A DNA stretch of 64,000 bases from Chryseobacterium sp. FP211-J200 (GCF_001643375.1 NZ_LSHB01000032.1:1-64000); one strand, 5' to 3'; shown: positions 34,322-43,115, counted from the first letter of the stretch. Notes: a model not told the origin generated them from the letters alone. A program made the numbers and translations.

Positions 34322-35629
34322 TCACTTCTCCTCCATCAAAAATTGTTTAACAACTTCAAAATCAGCTGAAAATTCCACAGATTGTTTTTCCTTTTTGTTG
34401 AAAGCTTCCAATTTTTCAGGAATCTCGATTTTCTCTTTCAAGACTTCTTCCACGACTTCCACAAATTTTGCAGGATGGGCCGTTTCCAATAAAACACCGA
34501 TGAAACTTTCATTTTTTTTGTCACTCTGAGCTTGTCGAAGAGTTTCTAATCCTAAATAAGCAACCGCTCCGTGCGGGTCTAAAGTATAATCGAATTCATT
34601 CTTCACTTTTATCATTGTCTGTTTCGTTTCCTCATCCGAAAAAGAATAAGACTCAATCTCTATTTTGAATTCAGAAACATCATCATTGAAAAGACTTTTC
34701 ATCCTTTCAAAATTGCTTGGATTTCCGACGTCCATTGCATTGCTGATGGTTTGTTTTGAAGGTTTTGATTCGTAATTTCCAGTTTCTAAAAACTTTGGAA
34801 CAACATCATTTGCATTGGTTGAAGCAATGAATTGATGAATCGGCAATCCCATTTTTTTTGCAAATAGTCCGGCTGTCAAGTTTCCAAAATTACCACTTGG
34901 AACTGAGAAAACAATTGGTTTTCTTAATTTCTGTAATTGAGCAAATGCCCAGAAATAATAAAACGACTGCGGAATCAATCTCGCGATATTAATACTGTTC
35001 GCCGATGTCAAAGTAAATTTCTGATTCAGTTCTTCGTCGGACAGAATTTGTTTTGCTAAAGCTTGGCAATCGTCAAAAGTCCCATCTATTTCCAAAGCTT
35101 TGATATTTCCGCCCCAAGTTGTCAATTGTTTTTCCTGTAATGGACTCACTTTTCCTTTTGGGTAAAGAATATAGACCTCAATTCCCGGAACATTGAAAAA
35201 CCCTGATGCAACAGCACTTCCTGTATCTCCGGAAGTTGCAGCAATCACTTTCATCGGTTTTCCTTCCGAAAAATAAGCCATCATTCTCGCCATAAATCTC
35301 GCGCCAACATCCTTGAAAGCCATTGTAGGACCGTGAAATAATTCCAGCGAATAAATATTATCCGATATTTTCACAGCCGGAATTTCGAAGTTCAAAACTT
35401 CATCGATGATTTCTTTTAAGTTGTCATCGGAAATGGATTCGCCGAGAAATTCTTTTGCTACTCGGAAACCGATTTCCTGAAGGCTTAGATTGGGTAAATT
35501 TTCAAAAAAGTCCGCTTCCAATTGTGGAATATATTCGGGCATAAAAAGTCCACCGTCATCTGCCAAACCTTTTAGGATGGCTATTTTGATGTTGGTTTCT
35601 TCTTGTTTTCTTGTTGATATGTATTTCAT
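34322..35629 (-). CDS. thrC: Threonine synthase
   Basis: This PLP enzyme makes threonine from O-phosphohomoserine, the last step of the pathway. At 435 residues it has the family length. The PLP lysine lies in LFHGPTMAFKDVGARF, and the phosphate/PLP loop residues lie in AATSGDTGSAVASGF and VPSGNFGNLTAGLFAKK. N-terminal MKYISTRKQEE is typical. It is the third gene of thrABC, separated from thrB by about 350 bases that include a dispersed repeat. Confidence 0.96.
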   Translation of the reverse strand: MKYISTRKQEETNIKIAILKGLADDGGLFMPEYIPQLEADFFENLPNLSLQEIGFRVAKEFLGESISDDNLKEIIDEVLNFEIPAVKISDNIYSLELFHGPTMAFKDVGARFMARMMAYFSEGKPMKVIAATSGDTGSAVASGFFNVPGIEVYILYPKGKVSPLQEKQLTTWGGNIKALEIDGTFDDCQALAKQILSDEELNQKFTLTSANSINIARLIPQSFYYFWAFAQLQKLRKPIVFSVPSGNFGNLTAGLFAKKMGLPIHQFIASTNANDVVPKFLETGNYESKPSKQTISNAMDVGNPSNFERMKSLFNDDVSEFKIEIESYSFSDEETKQTMIKVKNEFDYTLDPHGAVAYLGLETLRQAQSDKKNESFIGVLLETAHPAKFVEVVEEVLKEKIEIPEKLEAFNKKEKQSVEFSADFEVVKQFLMEEK

Positions 35630-35775
35630 TTTATAAATGATGATTGATGAATGATAATTGATTTTTATTGTTTGTTGATAAATTCAAATTTTTTAATTTC
35701 TCGCAGATTTAGCAAATTTTGCAGATTTATTTACCACAATATTGTTTTTCCGTAGGAATCTCAACAGTTTAGATT

Positions 35776-35806
35776 GACTTCTTCGCCCCACTTCGTTAGG
35801 TTTCCA
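35776..35806 (+). repeat. Partial extra fragment of the dispersed repeat
   Basis: GACTTCTTCGCCCCACTTCG followed by TTAGGTTT resembles the inner part of the repeat copies at 35860, 48452 and 54528 (GACTTCGTCGAACCACTTCG then TTAGGTTTGGG). It stands about 55 bases before the full copy, so it may be the rest of an older copy. Confidence 0.5.
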
Positions 35807-35859
35807 ATGGAATGACAATATTTCGTTTTTAGGACAAATCTTGATTTAACGACGAATCT

Positions 35860-35973
35860 GCAGCCCGACTTGAGTGGAAATCCTTTTTTGTGGCTGGAAA
35901 AGCTAGGCAAAAAAGATTGACTTCATCGAACCACTTCGTTAGGTTTGGGAACGGAAGGCGGATTAAGCTGCCC
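35860..35973 (+). repeat. Dispersed hairpin repeat, copy 4, inside the thr operon
   Basis: This 114-bp copy begins GCAGCCCGACTTGAGTGGA and ends TTAAGCTGCCC, with an inner stem CTTTTTTG / CAAAAAAG around GGCTGGAAAAGC. It lies in the thrB-thrC gap, and its right end is 9 bases from the thrB stop codon. Transcription of the operon reads its minus strand. Confidence 0.87.
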
Positions 35974-35981
35974 AAATAATT

Positions 35982-36911
35982 CTAATTTATTACTCGTGCG
36001 CCTTCGTCGTTGATTTTTGTGACGAATGATTCGCTTTCTATATTTTTTTGAGTGAGTAATTCCTTGATTTTATGTGAAATAACTTCTGCAATTTCTTTCT
36101 TTTCGCACAAAGCAAAAACCGACGGACCGGAACCGGAAATCCCAAAACCAATCGCGCCATTGTCCATAGCGAGTTGTTTCATCTCGTAAAAATACGGAAT
36201 CAACATCGCGCGAACTGGCTCTATGATGACGTCCTCGAGACTTCGGCTGACCAGAGCAAGGTCGTTGGTGCAAAATCCGGCAATCAATCCGGCGATATTT
36301 CCCCATTGCTGAACGGCAGATTTCAGGCTGATTCTTTCCTTGATGATTTTTCTCGCCTCGCCTGTCGGAACATCCACGTGCGGATGAACGGAAACAACCG
36401 ACAAATGCTTTGGATAAGGCAGTTTGAGCGCATCCAATGGCTCGTAACTTCTGACCAAAACCATTCCGCCCAAAAGTGCTGGCGCAACGTTGTCTGCGTG
36501 TGCGTTTCCGCAGGCGATGCGTTCACCTTCCATTGCGAGAGGTAACAATTCCTGTCGTGAAAATGGTTTCCCCATCAGCTCATTGATGGCGACCAAAGCC
36601 GCAACGCTACTCGCTGCACTGGAACCCATTCCGCTGTTGAGAGGCATTTTTTTGTAAAGCTCGATATCGATTCCTTGGTTTGAATTTATCTTTTCCAAGA
36701 ACATTCGAATGACGTGGGAAACGACATTTTTACTTGGGTCTTTAGGGAGTTTTCCGCCGTCGCCTTCGATTTTTGTGATGGTGATTTTATTTGAATTGTT
36801 TTTTGTCAGGATGATTTCGTCACCTGGTTCGTCGATGGCGAAACCGAGAATATCGTAGCCACAAACGACGTTGGCGACTGTTGCAGGAGCAAAAACTTTG
36901 ATAGAATCCAT
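35982..36911 (-). CDS. thrB: Homoserine kinase
   Basis: This GHMP-family kinase phosphorylates homoserine with ATP. The protein has 309 residues. N-terminal KVFAPATVANVVCGYDILGFA, the ATP loop MPLNSGMGSSAASSVAALVAI and the C-terminal GAIGFGISGSGPSVFALCE are the three GHMP motifs. It lies 89 bases downstream of thrA and supplies the substrate for thrC. The spacer to thrA is a degenerate AT-rich stretch. Confidence 0.96.
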   Translation of the reverse strand: MDSIKVFAPATVANVVCGYDILGFAIDEPGDEIILTKNNSNKITITKIEGDGGKLPKDPSKNVVSHVIRMFLEKINSNQGIDIELYKKMPLNSGMGSSAASSVAALVAINELMGKPFSRQELLPLAMEGERIACGNAHADNVAPALLGGMVLVRSYEPLDALKLPYPKHLSVVSVHPHVDVPTGEARKIIKERISLKSAVQQWGNIAGLIAGFCTNDLALVSRSLEDVIIEPVRAMLIPYFYEMKQLAMDNGAIGFGISGSGPSVFALCEKKEIAEVISHKIKELLTQKNIESESFVTKINDEGARVIN

Positions 36912-37000
36912 TTTTATAATTGATAAATGATGAGTTATAAATGATATTTATTAAAACGATGAATTGAAATCAACTATCAATTATCGTTTATCTTTTATGA

Positions 37001-39445
37001 TTATTGAGCTGTAACTCTTACTAAATCTGCGAAAACGCCTGCTGCGGTAACTTCTGCGCCAGCGCCTGGACCTTTAACAACCAATGGTGTGTTTTTGTAC
37101 CTTGAAGTTGTGAATGAGATGATATTGTCGCTTCCTGATAGTCCGTAGAAAGCGTGATTTGCATCAACCATTTTAACTTCGATGTTGATTTTTCCGTCTT
37201 CCAAGATTCCAATTAATCTTAGTTTTTTACCCGAACTTTCTGCTTCATTTTTAAAGGATGAAAAGTAAGGTTCGTTCTTTTCCAGCTCTTCATAAAAACT
37301 CGGAATCGAATCTGCTTTGAGGCAAGCTTCCGGAAGAAAATCTTTGATATTGACATCGGACATTTCCAAAGGTAAGCCAATTTCTCGTCCAAGAATTAGC
37401 ATCTTTCTGGAGAAATCCATTCCGTTGAGATCGTCTCTTGGGTCGGGTTCTGTGTAACCTAATTCTTGCGCTGTTCTTACAACTTCAGCGAAAGTTTTTT
37501 CACCGACATAATTATTAAAAATGTACGAAATAGTTCCTGATAAAATGGCTTCGATTTTCAGAATTTCGTCTCCGGAAATCCAAAGGTCGTTCAGCGTTTT
37601 GATGATTGGAAGTCCGGCTCCAACATTTGTTTCATATAGGAAACTGACGTTGTTCTTTTTCGCCAATCTTTTAAACTTACTGTATTGTTCGTAACCGGAA
37701 GAATTTCCTTTTTTGTTGCAAGTGACAATCGATATATTATTCTCAAAAAATTGTGGATAGTGACTCACAACATCTTCGCTTGAAGTGTTATCTATGAAAA
37801 CTAAATTAGGTAAATTTTTGCTTGAAATAGAATTTATAAAATTTTCTAAATCAGATTTTTCTAAGTTTTTATCTAAAATTTTATTTAAGTCAAAATTCAA
37901 ACTTTCATTTTCTGAAATAATCATTTGTCGGCTGTTGGTTACGCCAATGACATTGATTTTAATTTGGTGATTTTTCTCGAGATTTTCTTCTTCTCTTTTT
38001 AATTGCTTGAAGAGTTCTTTTCCAATATTTCCTGTTCCAGCAAACATCACATTGAAGGTTTTAACTGGCGAAAGTAAGAGCGAATCGTGGACAACATTCA
38101 AGGCTTTTGAGAGTTCATTTCGTTCAATAACAGCTGAAATATTGAGTTCCGATGAACCTTGCGCAATGGCAATAATATTGATTCCATTTTTACCCAAAGC
38201 ACTGAAAAACTTCCCACTGATTCCTCTCGTTTTTTTCATATTCTCTCCGACAACGGAAAGAATACTGAGCTCATTATCGAACTGCGGTTCATCGATCTTG
38301 TTGGCATTGATTTCAAATTCAAATTCTTCCTGGATGGCTTTTTCAGCTTTTTTCTCATCATTAAAATTGACAACAAATGAAATGCTATGTTCCGAACTTG
38401 CTTGCGTAATCAAGATAACATTAACATCATATTTCGCCAACGCATTAAATAATCTTCCACTGAAACCTTTCATCCCAATCATTCCATTTCCGGTGATATT
38501 GACCAAACAAGTTTTCTCGATGGAGACGATTCCTTTGATCAAACCTTTGGAAATTTCTGATTTCTGATGGATCAAAGTTCCTGGATTTTCTGGATTGAAA
38601 GTATTCTTAATATAGATCGGAATTTGACTTTCGATGGCTGGGATCATTGTTGGCGGATAGATGACTTTTGCGCCGAAATAGGACATCTCCATCGCTTCCT
38701 GATAACTGAGTTCCGGCTGTGAAAAAGCATTTTTGACCAACCTCGGGTCGGCTGTCATAAAACCATCAACATCTGTCCAGATTTGGATTTCGTCAGCTTT
38801 CAAACCTGAACCAAGAATTGCCGCAGTATAATCTGAACCGCCTCTTCCAAGCGTTGTTGTATCTTGATTTTTATCTTTCGAAATAAAACCTGTCACAACA
38901 TAGATTTGATTTTCAGGATTCCAATTCTTTAGATTTTCATTGGTTTTGCTGAAATCGACTGACGCATTTCCGAAGTTGGAATCGGTGACAATTAATTCCC
39001 TTGCGTCTTTGTGATTCGCAGGGAAATTTTCTGATTGAAGATAAGTCGCAATGATTTTACTTGACATTTGTTCGCCGTAAGCCAACAATCTATCTTTAAT
39101 CCTGCCTGATAATTCACCAAGATTTTTGACACTGAAAAGAATATCTTCGATCTCATTGAAACTCACCTTTACCAACATCAGTAAAGGATTCTGCATTGTT
39201 CTTGGCAGCAATCCTGAAATGACCTGATAATGCTTGTCCTCAGCAACTTTTAATATCTCTGAGAAATCATTCTGAATCAATGCTTCTTCTGCAGCCAATA
39301 AAAGAGAATTTGTGATCCCAGAAAAGGCAGAACAAACTACAACTAAAGGTACATTCTGGTTGAATTCTTTCTCAACAATTGATTTTACATTCTTCAACGC
39401 TTCCAAACTTCCGACTGAAGTTCCTCCAAATTTTAATACTTTCAT
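37001..39445 (-). CDS. thrA: Bifunctional aspartokinase / homoserine dehydrogenase I
   Basis: This fused enzyme carries out steps one and three of threonine synthesis. At 814 residues it is the usual length. The aspartokinase part starts MKVLKFGGTSVGS and contains TTLGRGGSDYTAAILG and WTDVDGFMTADPRLV. ACT-type regulatory repeats follow (about 310-450: LVNITGNGMIGMKGFSGRLF and LSILSVVGENMKKTRGISGKF). The homoserine dehydrogenase part begins at the NAD(P) motif NVMFAGTGNIGKELF near 465 and contains the catalytic region EPDPRDDLNGMDFSRKMLIL. ACT domains imply threonine feedback; the transcript is also attenuated through the leader upstream. Confidence 0.97.
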   Translation of the reverse strand: MKVLKFGGTSVGSLEALKNVKSIVEKEFNQNVPLVVVCSAFSGITNSLLLAAEEALIQNDFSEILKVAEDKHYQVISGLLPRTMQNPLLMLVKVSFNEIEDILFSVKNLGELSGRIKDRLLAYGEQMSSKIIATYLQSENFPANHKDARELIVTDSNFGNASVDFSKTNENLKNWNPENQIYVVTGFISKDKNQDTTTLGRGGSDYTAAILGSGLKADEIQIWTDVDGFMTADPRLVKNAFSQPELSYQEAMEMSYFGAKVIYPPTMIPAIESQIPIYIKNTFNPENPGTLIHQKSEISKGLIKGIVSIEKTCLVNITGNGMIGMKGFSGRLFNALAKYDVNVILITQASSEHSISFVVNFNDEKKAEKAIQEEFEFEINANKIDEPQFDNELSILSVVGENMKKTRGISGKFFSALGKNGINIIAIAQGSSELNISAVIERNELSKALNVVHDSLLLSPVKTFNVMFAGTGNIGKELFKQLKREEENLEKNHQIKINVIGVTNSRQMIISENESLNFDLNKILDKNLEKSDLENFINSISSKNLPNLVFIDNTSSEDVVSHYPQFFENNISIVTCNKKGNSSGYEQYSKFKRLAKKNNVSFLYETNVGAGLPIIKTLNDLWISGDEILKIEAILSGTISYIFNNYVGEKTFAEVVRTAQELGYTEPDPRDDLNGMDFSRKMLILGREIGLPLEMSDVNIKDFLPEACLKADSIPSFYEELEKNEPYFSSFKNEAESSGKKLRLIGILEDGKINIEVKMVDANHAFYGLSGSDNIISFTTSRYKNTPLVVKGPGAGAEVTAAGVFADLVRVTAQ

Positions 39446-39473
39446 TTGTATCTATTTAATATTTTAAAACAAA

Positions 39474-39503
39474 AAAGCCTTTCTGGTAATTCAGAAAGGC
39501 TTT
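39474..39503 (-). terminator. thr attenuator terminator
   Basis: On the minus strand AAAGCCTTTCTG (39503-39492), a 6-base loop and CAGAAAGGCTTT (39485-39474) form a perfect 12-bp stem ending in a run of six T. It lies 23 bases after the leader-peptide stop and 28 bases before thrA. Its 5' arm can instead pair with the leader segment at 39545-39538. Confidence 0.9.
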
Positions 39504-39526
39504 AGTATTGTTATTATTTTTCAATT

Positions 39527-39598
39527 TCACACACACACCTTTCTGCAACTATCAATTGTAGTTTTTGTAGAAATGGTTGTTGTGGTTGTAAAATTCAT
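39527..39598 (-). CDS. thrL: Threonine-rich leader peptide of the thr operon
   Basis: A 23-codon ORF: ATG at 39598, stop TGA at 39529-39527. Codons 4-8 are ACA ACC ACA ACA ACC, five Thr in a row. Three more Thr occur at codons 11, 13 and 14, and Ile at 9 and 15, so eight of 23 codons are Thr. The peptide begins MNFTTTTTISTKTTI and ends SCRKVCV. Low charged Thr-tRNA should stall the ribosome in codons 4-14. This frees the later segment CAGAAAGG (39545-39538, codons 18-20) to pair with the terminator arm. The layout is that of classic amino-acid operon attenuators. Confidence 0.85.
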   Translation of the reverse strand: MNFTTTTTISTKTTIDSCRKVCV

Positions 39599-39618
39599 TG
39601 TTATTCTTAATTCTCTTA

Positions 39619-39649
39619 CGAAAGTATGAAAACATTTCCCATCTGCAAA
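39619..39649 (-). promoter_or_regulatory. Promoter of the thr operon
   Basis: On the minus strand TTTG (39649-39646), exactly 19 bases, then TACTTTCG (39626-39619) match the Bacteroidota -33/-7 consensus with one difference. The leader ATG lies 20 bases after the -7 box, so the leader is near the 5' end of the transcript. Confidence 0.75.
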
Positions 39650-39810
39650 TTTTAAGAGGTTTTTTTTGAAAATAATTTAATAATTAGGTCAATCAATTGA
39701 ATTTAAAAATTAATAAGAAAATCAGATATAAATTTTTAACATTGACAATCAATACTTTAAATATAAATTATAAAAATATTTACTACTTTGTATTGCATAA
39801 TACCATTCTA

Positions 39811-39833
39811 TTTACATATCTTTGCAATGTAAA
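39811..39833 (+). promoter_or_regulatory. Operator-like palindrome over the PadR promoter
   Basis: TTTACAT (39811-39817) and ATGTAAA (39827-39833) are perfect arms with a 9-base gap. The gap contains most of a perfect -7 box TATCTTTG (39817-39824). Such a site would let the PadR-type repressor shut off its own operon. The site is inferred from position and symmetry. Confidence 0.6.
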
Positions 39834-39942
39834 GTTAAAGAAAGATGTTCTTGAGGTCGGAAGACTGAAAATGGAAGTCGGAAGAATAAAAATATTGAAT
39901 CTTGAACTTTAAATTTTGAATTAAAAAAACCAAACAATTAAT

Positions 39943-40278
39943 ATGAATACCGAGAACACAAAGGCGCAGATGCGCAAAGGAATTCTGGAATTCTGTATTT
40001 TGAGTCTTATCCAACAACGCGAAATGTATGTTTCCGACCTGATAGAATCTCTCAAAAAAGGAAGACTGGATGTAGTGGAAGGAACACTTTACCCGCTCCT
40101 AACAAGATTGAAAAACGGCGAATTTCTCGCTTACAGATGGGAAGAATCTACAAGCGGACCGCCCAGAAAGTACTATCAGATCACGGAAAAAGGAAGCCTC
40201 TTCCTCGCTGAACTGCAAACCACTTGGAAAGAACTTACAGATTCTGTAAACCAAATTATCTCAAACTCTCAAAACTAA
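39943..40278 (+). CDS. PadR-family transcriptional regulator
   Basis: A 111-residue winged-helix regulator. The DNA-binding part is EMYVSDLIESLKKGRLDVVEGTLYPLLTRLKNGEFL, the wing follows with SGPPRKYYQITEKG, and a C-terminal helix (FLAELQTTWKELTDSVNQII) makes the dimer. It starts 5 bases before the PspC-domain gene's start, in an operon pattern common in Bacteroidota where the regulator controls a PspC-type membrane stress protein. The palindrome upstream is a likely self-operator. Confidence 0.9.
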   Translation: MNTENTKAQMRKGILEFCILSLIQQREMYVSDLIESLKKGRLDVVEGTLYPLLTRLKNGEFLAYRWEESTSGPPRKYYQITEKGSLFLAELQTTWKELTDSVNQIISNSQN

Positions 40279-40283
40279 TTATT

Positions 40284-42011
40284 ATGAACAAGACATTATC
40301 TATAGCACTCGCTGGTTTTTCCTTTACGATAGACGAGCTGGCTTATATAAAATTAAGCGATTATCTGAATGCTCTTAGAAACTCTCTAGACGCTGCTGAA
40401 GCTGATGAAGTGATGAACGACATCGAGATCAGAATGGTAGAGATCTTTAAAGAAACACTTGGAAAAAGAGAGGTGGTCAATGATTCTGACGTTGAGAAAG
40501 TGATTGCTCAGATCGGAACACCAGAACAGATTGACGAACAGGAAGAAGCTTATTTTTCTGAAGGGAAACAAAAACAATCCAAAACTTCTGGTACTTTTTC
40601 TTACAGCAGCAATTCTCAGAAACAACTGTTCCGTGATCCGGAAAAACAAAAGATAGCAGGCGTTTGCGCAGGATTGGCAGCTTACTTCGGGATGGAGATC
40701 AGCTGGATGAGACTGATCTGGGTGGGTGCATTTCTTTTCCTTTGGGTAGCTCCAGGATCTTCTTTCCTAGTTGTTATCTTATACTTTATCCTTTGGGCCG
40801 TTTTGCCAAAAGCAGAATCAGCTTCGGATTTTTTGAAAATGAAAGGGAAACCTTTGAACTTCGACAATCTAAAGGAAGAATCTGGAAAGATCGTTCAGTT
40901 CGCTAATGAAACTACTACCAGAGCTGGTGAAATCTATACGGAGAACAAACCAAAAATTGGATCTGCTGGAGACACCATTCTGAAAATCCTTAAATATTGT
41001 CTTGCAGTATGGTTGGCATTGATGGCAGCAGGTTGTTTCATCGGACTTTTCGCAATGACATTTGCTTACGGATCAGGGAAATTTGGGATAGACAACAACC
41101 TTGGATTCTATCTTGAGGAGAACAATATGGGCTATTTGATCTTAGCGATCGCGGCTCTGCCTACCATTATCTTCGGCGTTGCGTTCTTATTATTATCAAT
41201 CAAATTATTTTCTCCGAAAACTAAATTCAATTATGTAGGACCTGTTCTAGGAACTTTGGGAATCATCTGGTTGATCTTAGTTGGCGTATTAGCTGCGAAT
41301 GCTTCAAGATTCAACTTTGCTTACAGTGGAGAAAATGAAGATTACGAGAACATCTCCATTACTGCTCCAAATGCAATTGACACCATTTATCTGGATAGCA
41401 AAAAAGTAGCGATCCCTGAGAATTTCAAGACATACTTTGATGATATCTATTCTGATAAGGCCAGTATTTTCAAAAGAGACCACCCAAGTGTAGAGATCAC
41501 AAGAAGAGATGATATCAAAACACCTTATCTAATTGTGAAAAAAGAAGCAGACGGTTACAACCAACCTTTGAAAATGAAAGTGCCAGTGCAGATCGTTGGA
41601 AACAGAATTATCTTACCAAACTACTTCGAGTATCCTTATGAATTCCGTTTCAGAGACTACAGCCTAAATTATGAACTTGTAGTTCCTAGAAATACGAAGA
41701 TCATCAATGAAAAAGAATATGAGATCTACGTCAATGGTGATGACGATAATGACGATGACAATGATTCTGCCAACAATAACAACAGCGGAATTACAGTTGA
41801 GAAAAACAAGATCAACATCAACGGGACTACGATCGAGTACAATTCTGACGAAAGCGACAGCGTGAAGATCAATGGGAAATATTACTCCAAAGATTCTGCA
41901 GACGTGGTTTTGGAAAGACTGAAAATTGATGAAAAAGTTAAGAAATCAATTGAAGACCTTAACATCAATATCAAAGACGGAAAGAAAGAGATCAATATCA
42001 AAACTAAATAA
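40284..42011 (+). CDS. PspC-domain membrane protein
   Basis: From ATG at 40284 the protein has 575 residues. The N-terminal part (SFTIDELAYIKLSDYLNAL and VMNDIEIRMVEIFKETLG) is cytoplasmic. A PspC domain follows at about 113-180 with LFRDPEKQKIAGVCAGLAAYFG and LVVILYFILWAVLPKAE. Three further membrane segments lie between about 230 and 350. The C-terminal half is extracytoplasmic beta-rich with an acidic stretch GDDDNDDDNDSANNN. PspC proteins respond to envelope stress. An earlier in-frame start would lie inside the PadR gene and is rejected. Confidence 0.88.
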   Translation: MNKTLSIALAGFSFTIDELAYIKLSDYLNALRNSLDAAEADEVMNDIEIRMVEIFKETLGKREVVNDSDVEKVIAQIGTPEQIDEQEEAYFSEGKQKQSKTSGTFSYSSNSQKQLFRDPEKQKIAGVCAGLAAYFGMEISWMRLIWVGAFLFLWVAPGSSFLVVILYFILWAVLPKAESASDFLKMKGKPLNFDNLKEESGKIVQFANETTTRAGEIYTENKPKIGSAGDTILKILKYCLAVWLALMAAGCFIGLFAMTFAYGSGKFGIDNNLGFYLEENNMGYLILAIAALPTIIFGVAFLLLSIKLFSPKTKFNYVGPVLGTLGIIWLILVGVLAANASRFNFAYSGENEDYENISITAPNAIDTIYLDSKKVAIPENFKTYFDDIYSDKASIFKRDHPSVEITRRDDIKTPYLIVKKEADGYNQPLKMKVPVQIVGNRIILPNYFEYPYEFRFRDYSLNYELVVPRNTKIINEKEYEIYVNGDDDNDDDNDSANNNNSGITVEKNKININGTTIEYNSDESDSVKINGKYYSKDSADVVLERLKIDEKVKKSIEDLNINIKDGKKEINIKTK

Positions 42012-42032
42012 TAATTTGAGAGTGGATTAGTC

Positions 42033-42071
42033 GAAAAGCGGGTCAAAAACTGTAAAGAGTTTCCGCTTTTC
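42033..42071 (+). terminator. Terminator-like hairpin after the PspC gene
   Basis: GAAAAGCGG (42033-42041) and CCGCTTTTC (42063-42071) form a 9-bp stem with a 21-base loop. The T run is short. Confidence 0.55.
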
Positions 42072-42122
42072 CTCTAGTTCTCCTAAAAAGTTATAAGTGA
42101 TAAATAATAAAAGATTATAAGG

Positions 42123-42953
42123 ATGAAAATCTATACTCTTCTACTTTTGGTAATGTTCACTACCCTATCAAAAGCCCAAACGCATCGTTTTATTTACGAA
42201 TATCAATTCAAACCAAACTCCGAATCCAAAGAATACAGAAAAGCTGACATGGCTTTGGACATCAACCCAACTGATGTTAAGTTCTATGATTACGAAAGCG
42301 TTTTGAATGATTCTATCAACAAAAAAGGAGGTAGAAATTACAACTGGACCGGATCACCCGTCATCACAAGAAAGAAAAACTCATATCAGAATACCAACTA
42401 TGAGATGATGATGGACTATTTCTCCTACCAGACCACAGACAAAATGTATTGGAAACTGGAAAACGAGACCAAAACTTCCGGACAGTACACGTTGCAAAAA
42501 GCGACTACAAATTTCGGAGGAAGAGCTTGGACCGCCTGGTTTGCCAAAGATGTTAATATCTTGGAGGGACCTTATAAATTCCGAGGTCTGCCAGGTTTGA
42601 TCTTCGAATTGAATGACAGTCAGGACAATTTCATCTTCAAATTGGCAAAAAGTCAGAAATTGGAAAAGACTTATGACACCTCAGATTTCTTAGAATCTTT
42701 TGCTGGCAAGAAACCATTGAATGTCAAGATTGATGATATGCACAAGCAAATGCTGAAGTTCTACAACGATCCAATGAAAGATCTGAGAGAAAAATTCGAT
42801 GACGTACCGCCGGGAACTTTCCAGGTTGGAGGAAAGAAGATCACAAGCAAGGATCAGTTCAAGGAAATGGCAAAAGTAATGCAGGAGCACATCTTGAAAA
42901 GTTACAATCCTCTAGACCTTACAAATGCCGTAATTTACCCGGCAGTGAATTAA
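42123..42953 (+). CDS. GLPGLI family secreted protein
   Basis: A 276-residue protein with signal peptide MKIYTLLLLVMFTTLSKAQ. The family-defining motif is present as FRGLPGLIFELNDSQ (about residue 156). Other typical pieces are the preceding WTAWFAKDVNILEGPYKF and C-terminal NAVIYPAVN. GLPGLI proteins are found in Bacteroidota, and their function is unknown to me. It is a single gene, probably periplasmic. Confidence 0.9.
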   Translation: MKIYTLLLLVMFTTLSKAQTHRFIYEYQFKPNSESKEYRKADMALDINPTDVKFYDYESVLNDSINKKGGRNYNWTGSPVITRKKNSYQNTNYEMMMDYFSYQTTDKMYWKLENETKTSGQYTLQKATTNFGGRAWTAWFAKDVNILEGPYKFRGLPGLIFELNDSQDNFIFKLAKSQKLEKTYDTSDFLESFAGKKPLNVKIDDMHKQMLKFYNDPMKDLREKFDDVPPGTFQVGGKKITSKDQFKEMAKVMQEHILKSYNPLDLTNAVIYPAVN

Positions 42954-43005
42954 AAATTTAATAAAATATTAACCAAATTTTTATTAATACCATTGGTTAT
43001 TTTAT

Positions 43006-43013
43006 TAAATTTG
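43006..43013 (+). promoter_or_regulatory. -7 box in front of a 20-codon ORF
   Basis: TAAATTTG matches TAnnTTTG and lies 40 bases before the ATG at 43053. No clear -33 TTTG is seen. Confidence 0.4.
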
Positions 43014-43052
43014 TTCCAGAAAATCAATTTCTAACTAAAAAACTACAACAAA

Positions 43053-43115
43053 ATGATACAATTAGTAATTGCAATCGCCATCAAATTGGTTGATTTTTTC
43101 TCAAGTCTTTTTTGA
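43053..43115 (+). CDS. Candidate hydrophobic micro-protein (20 aa)
   Basis: ATG at 43053 begins a 20-codon ORF ending with TGA at 43113-43115. The product starts MIQLVIAIAIKLVDFF and ends SSLF, a single amphipathic or membrane helix. It stands alone between the GLPGLI gene and the acyltransferase gene, has a -7 box upstream and is preceded by an A-rich leader (ACAACAAA). It could be a membrane-active micro-protein or toxin-like peptide, or chance. There is no homology evidence. Confidence 0.35.
   Translation: MIQLVIAIAIKLVDFFSSLF

Noticed and set aside
39697-39912. 71-codon open frame before the PadR gene
   Set aside because: It runs through the promoter and the palindrome, consists of AT-rich spacer words, and ends before the regulator start.
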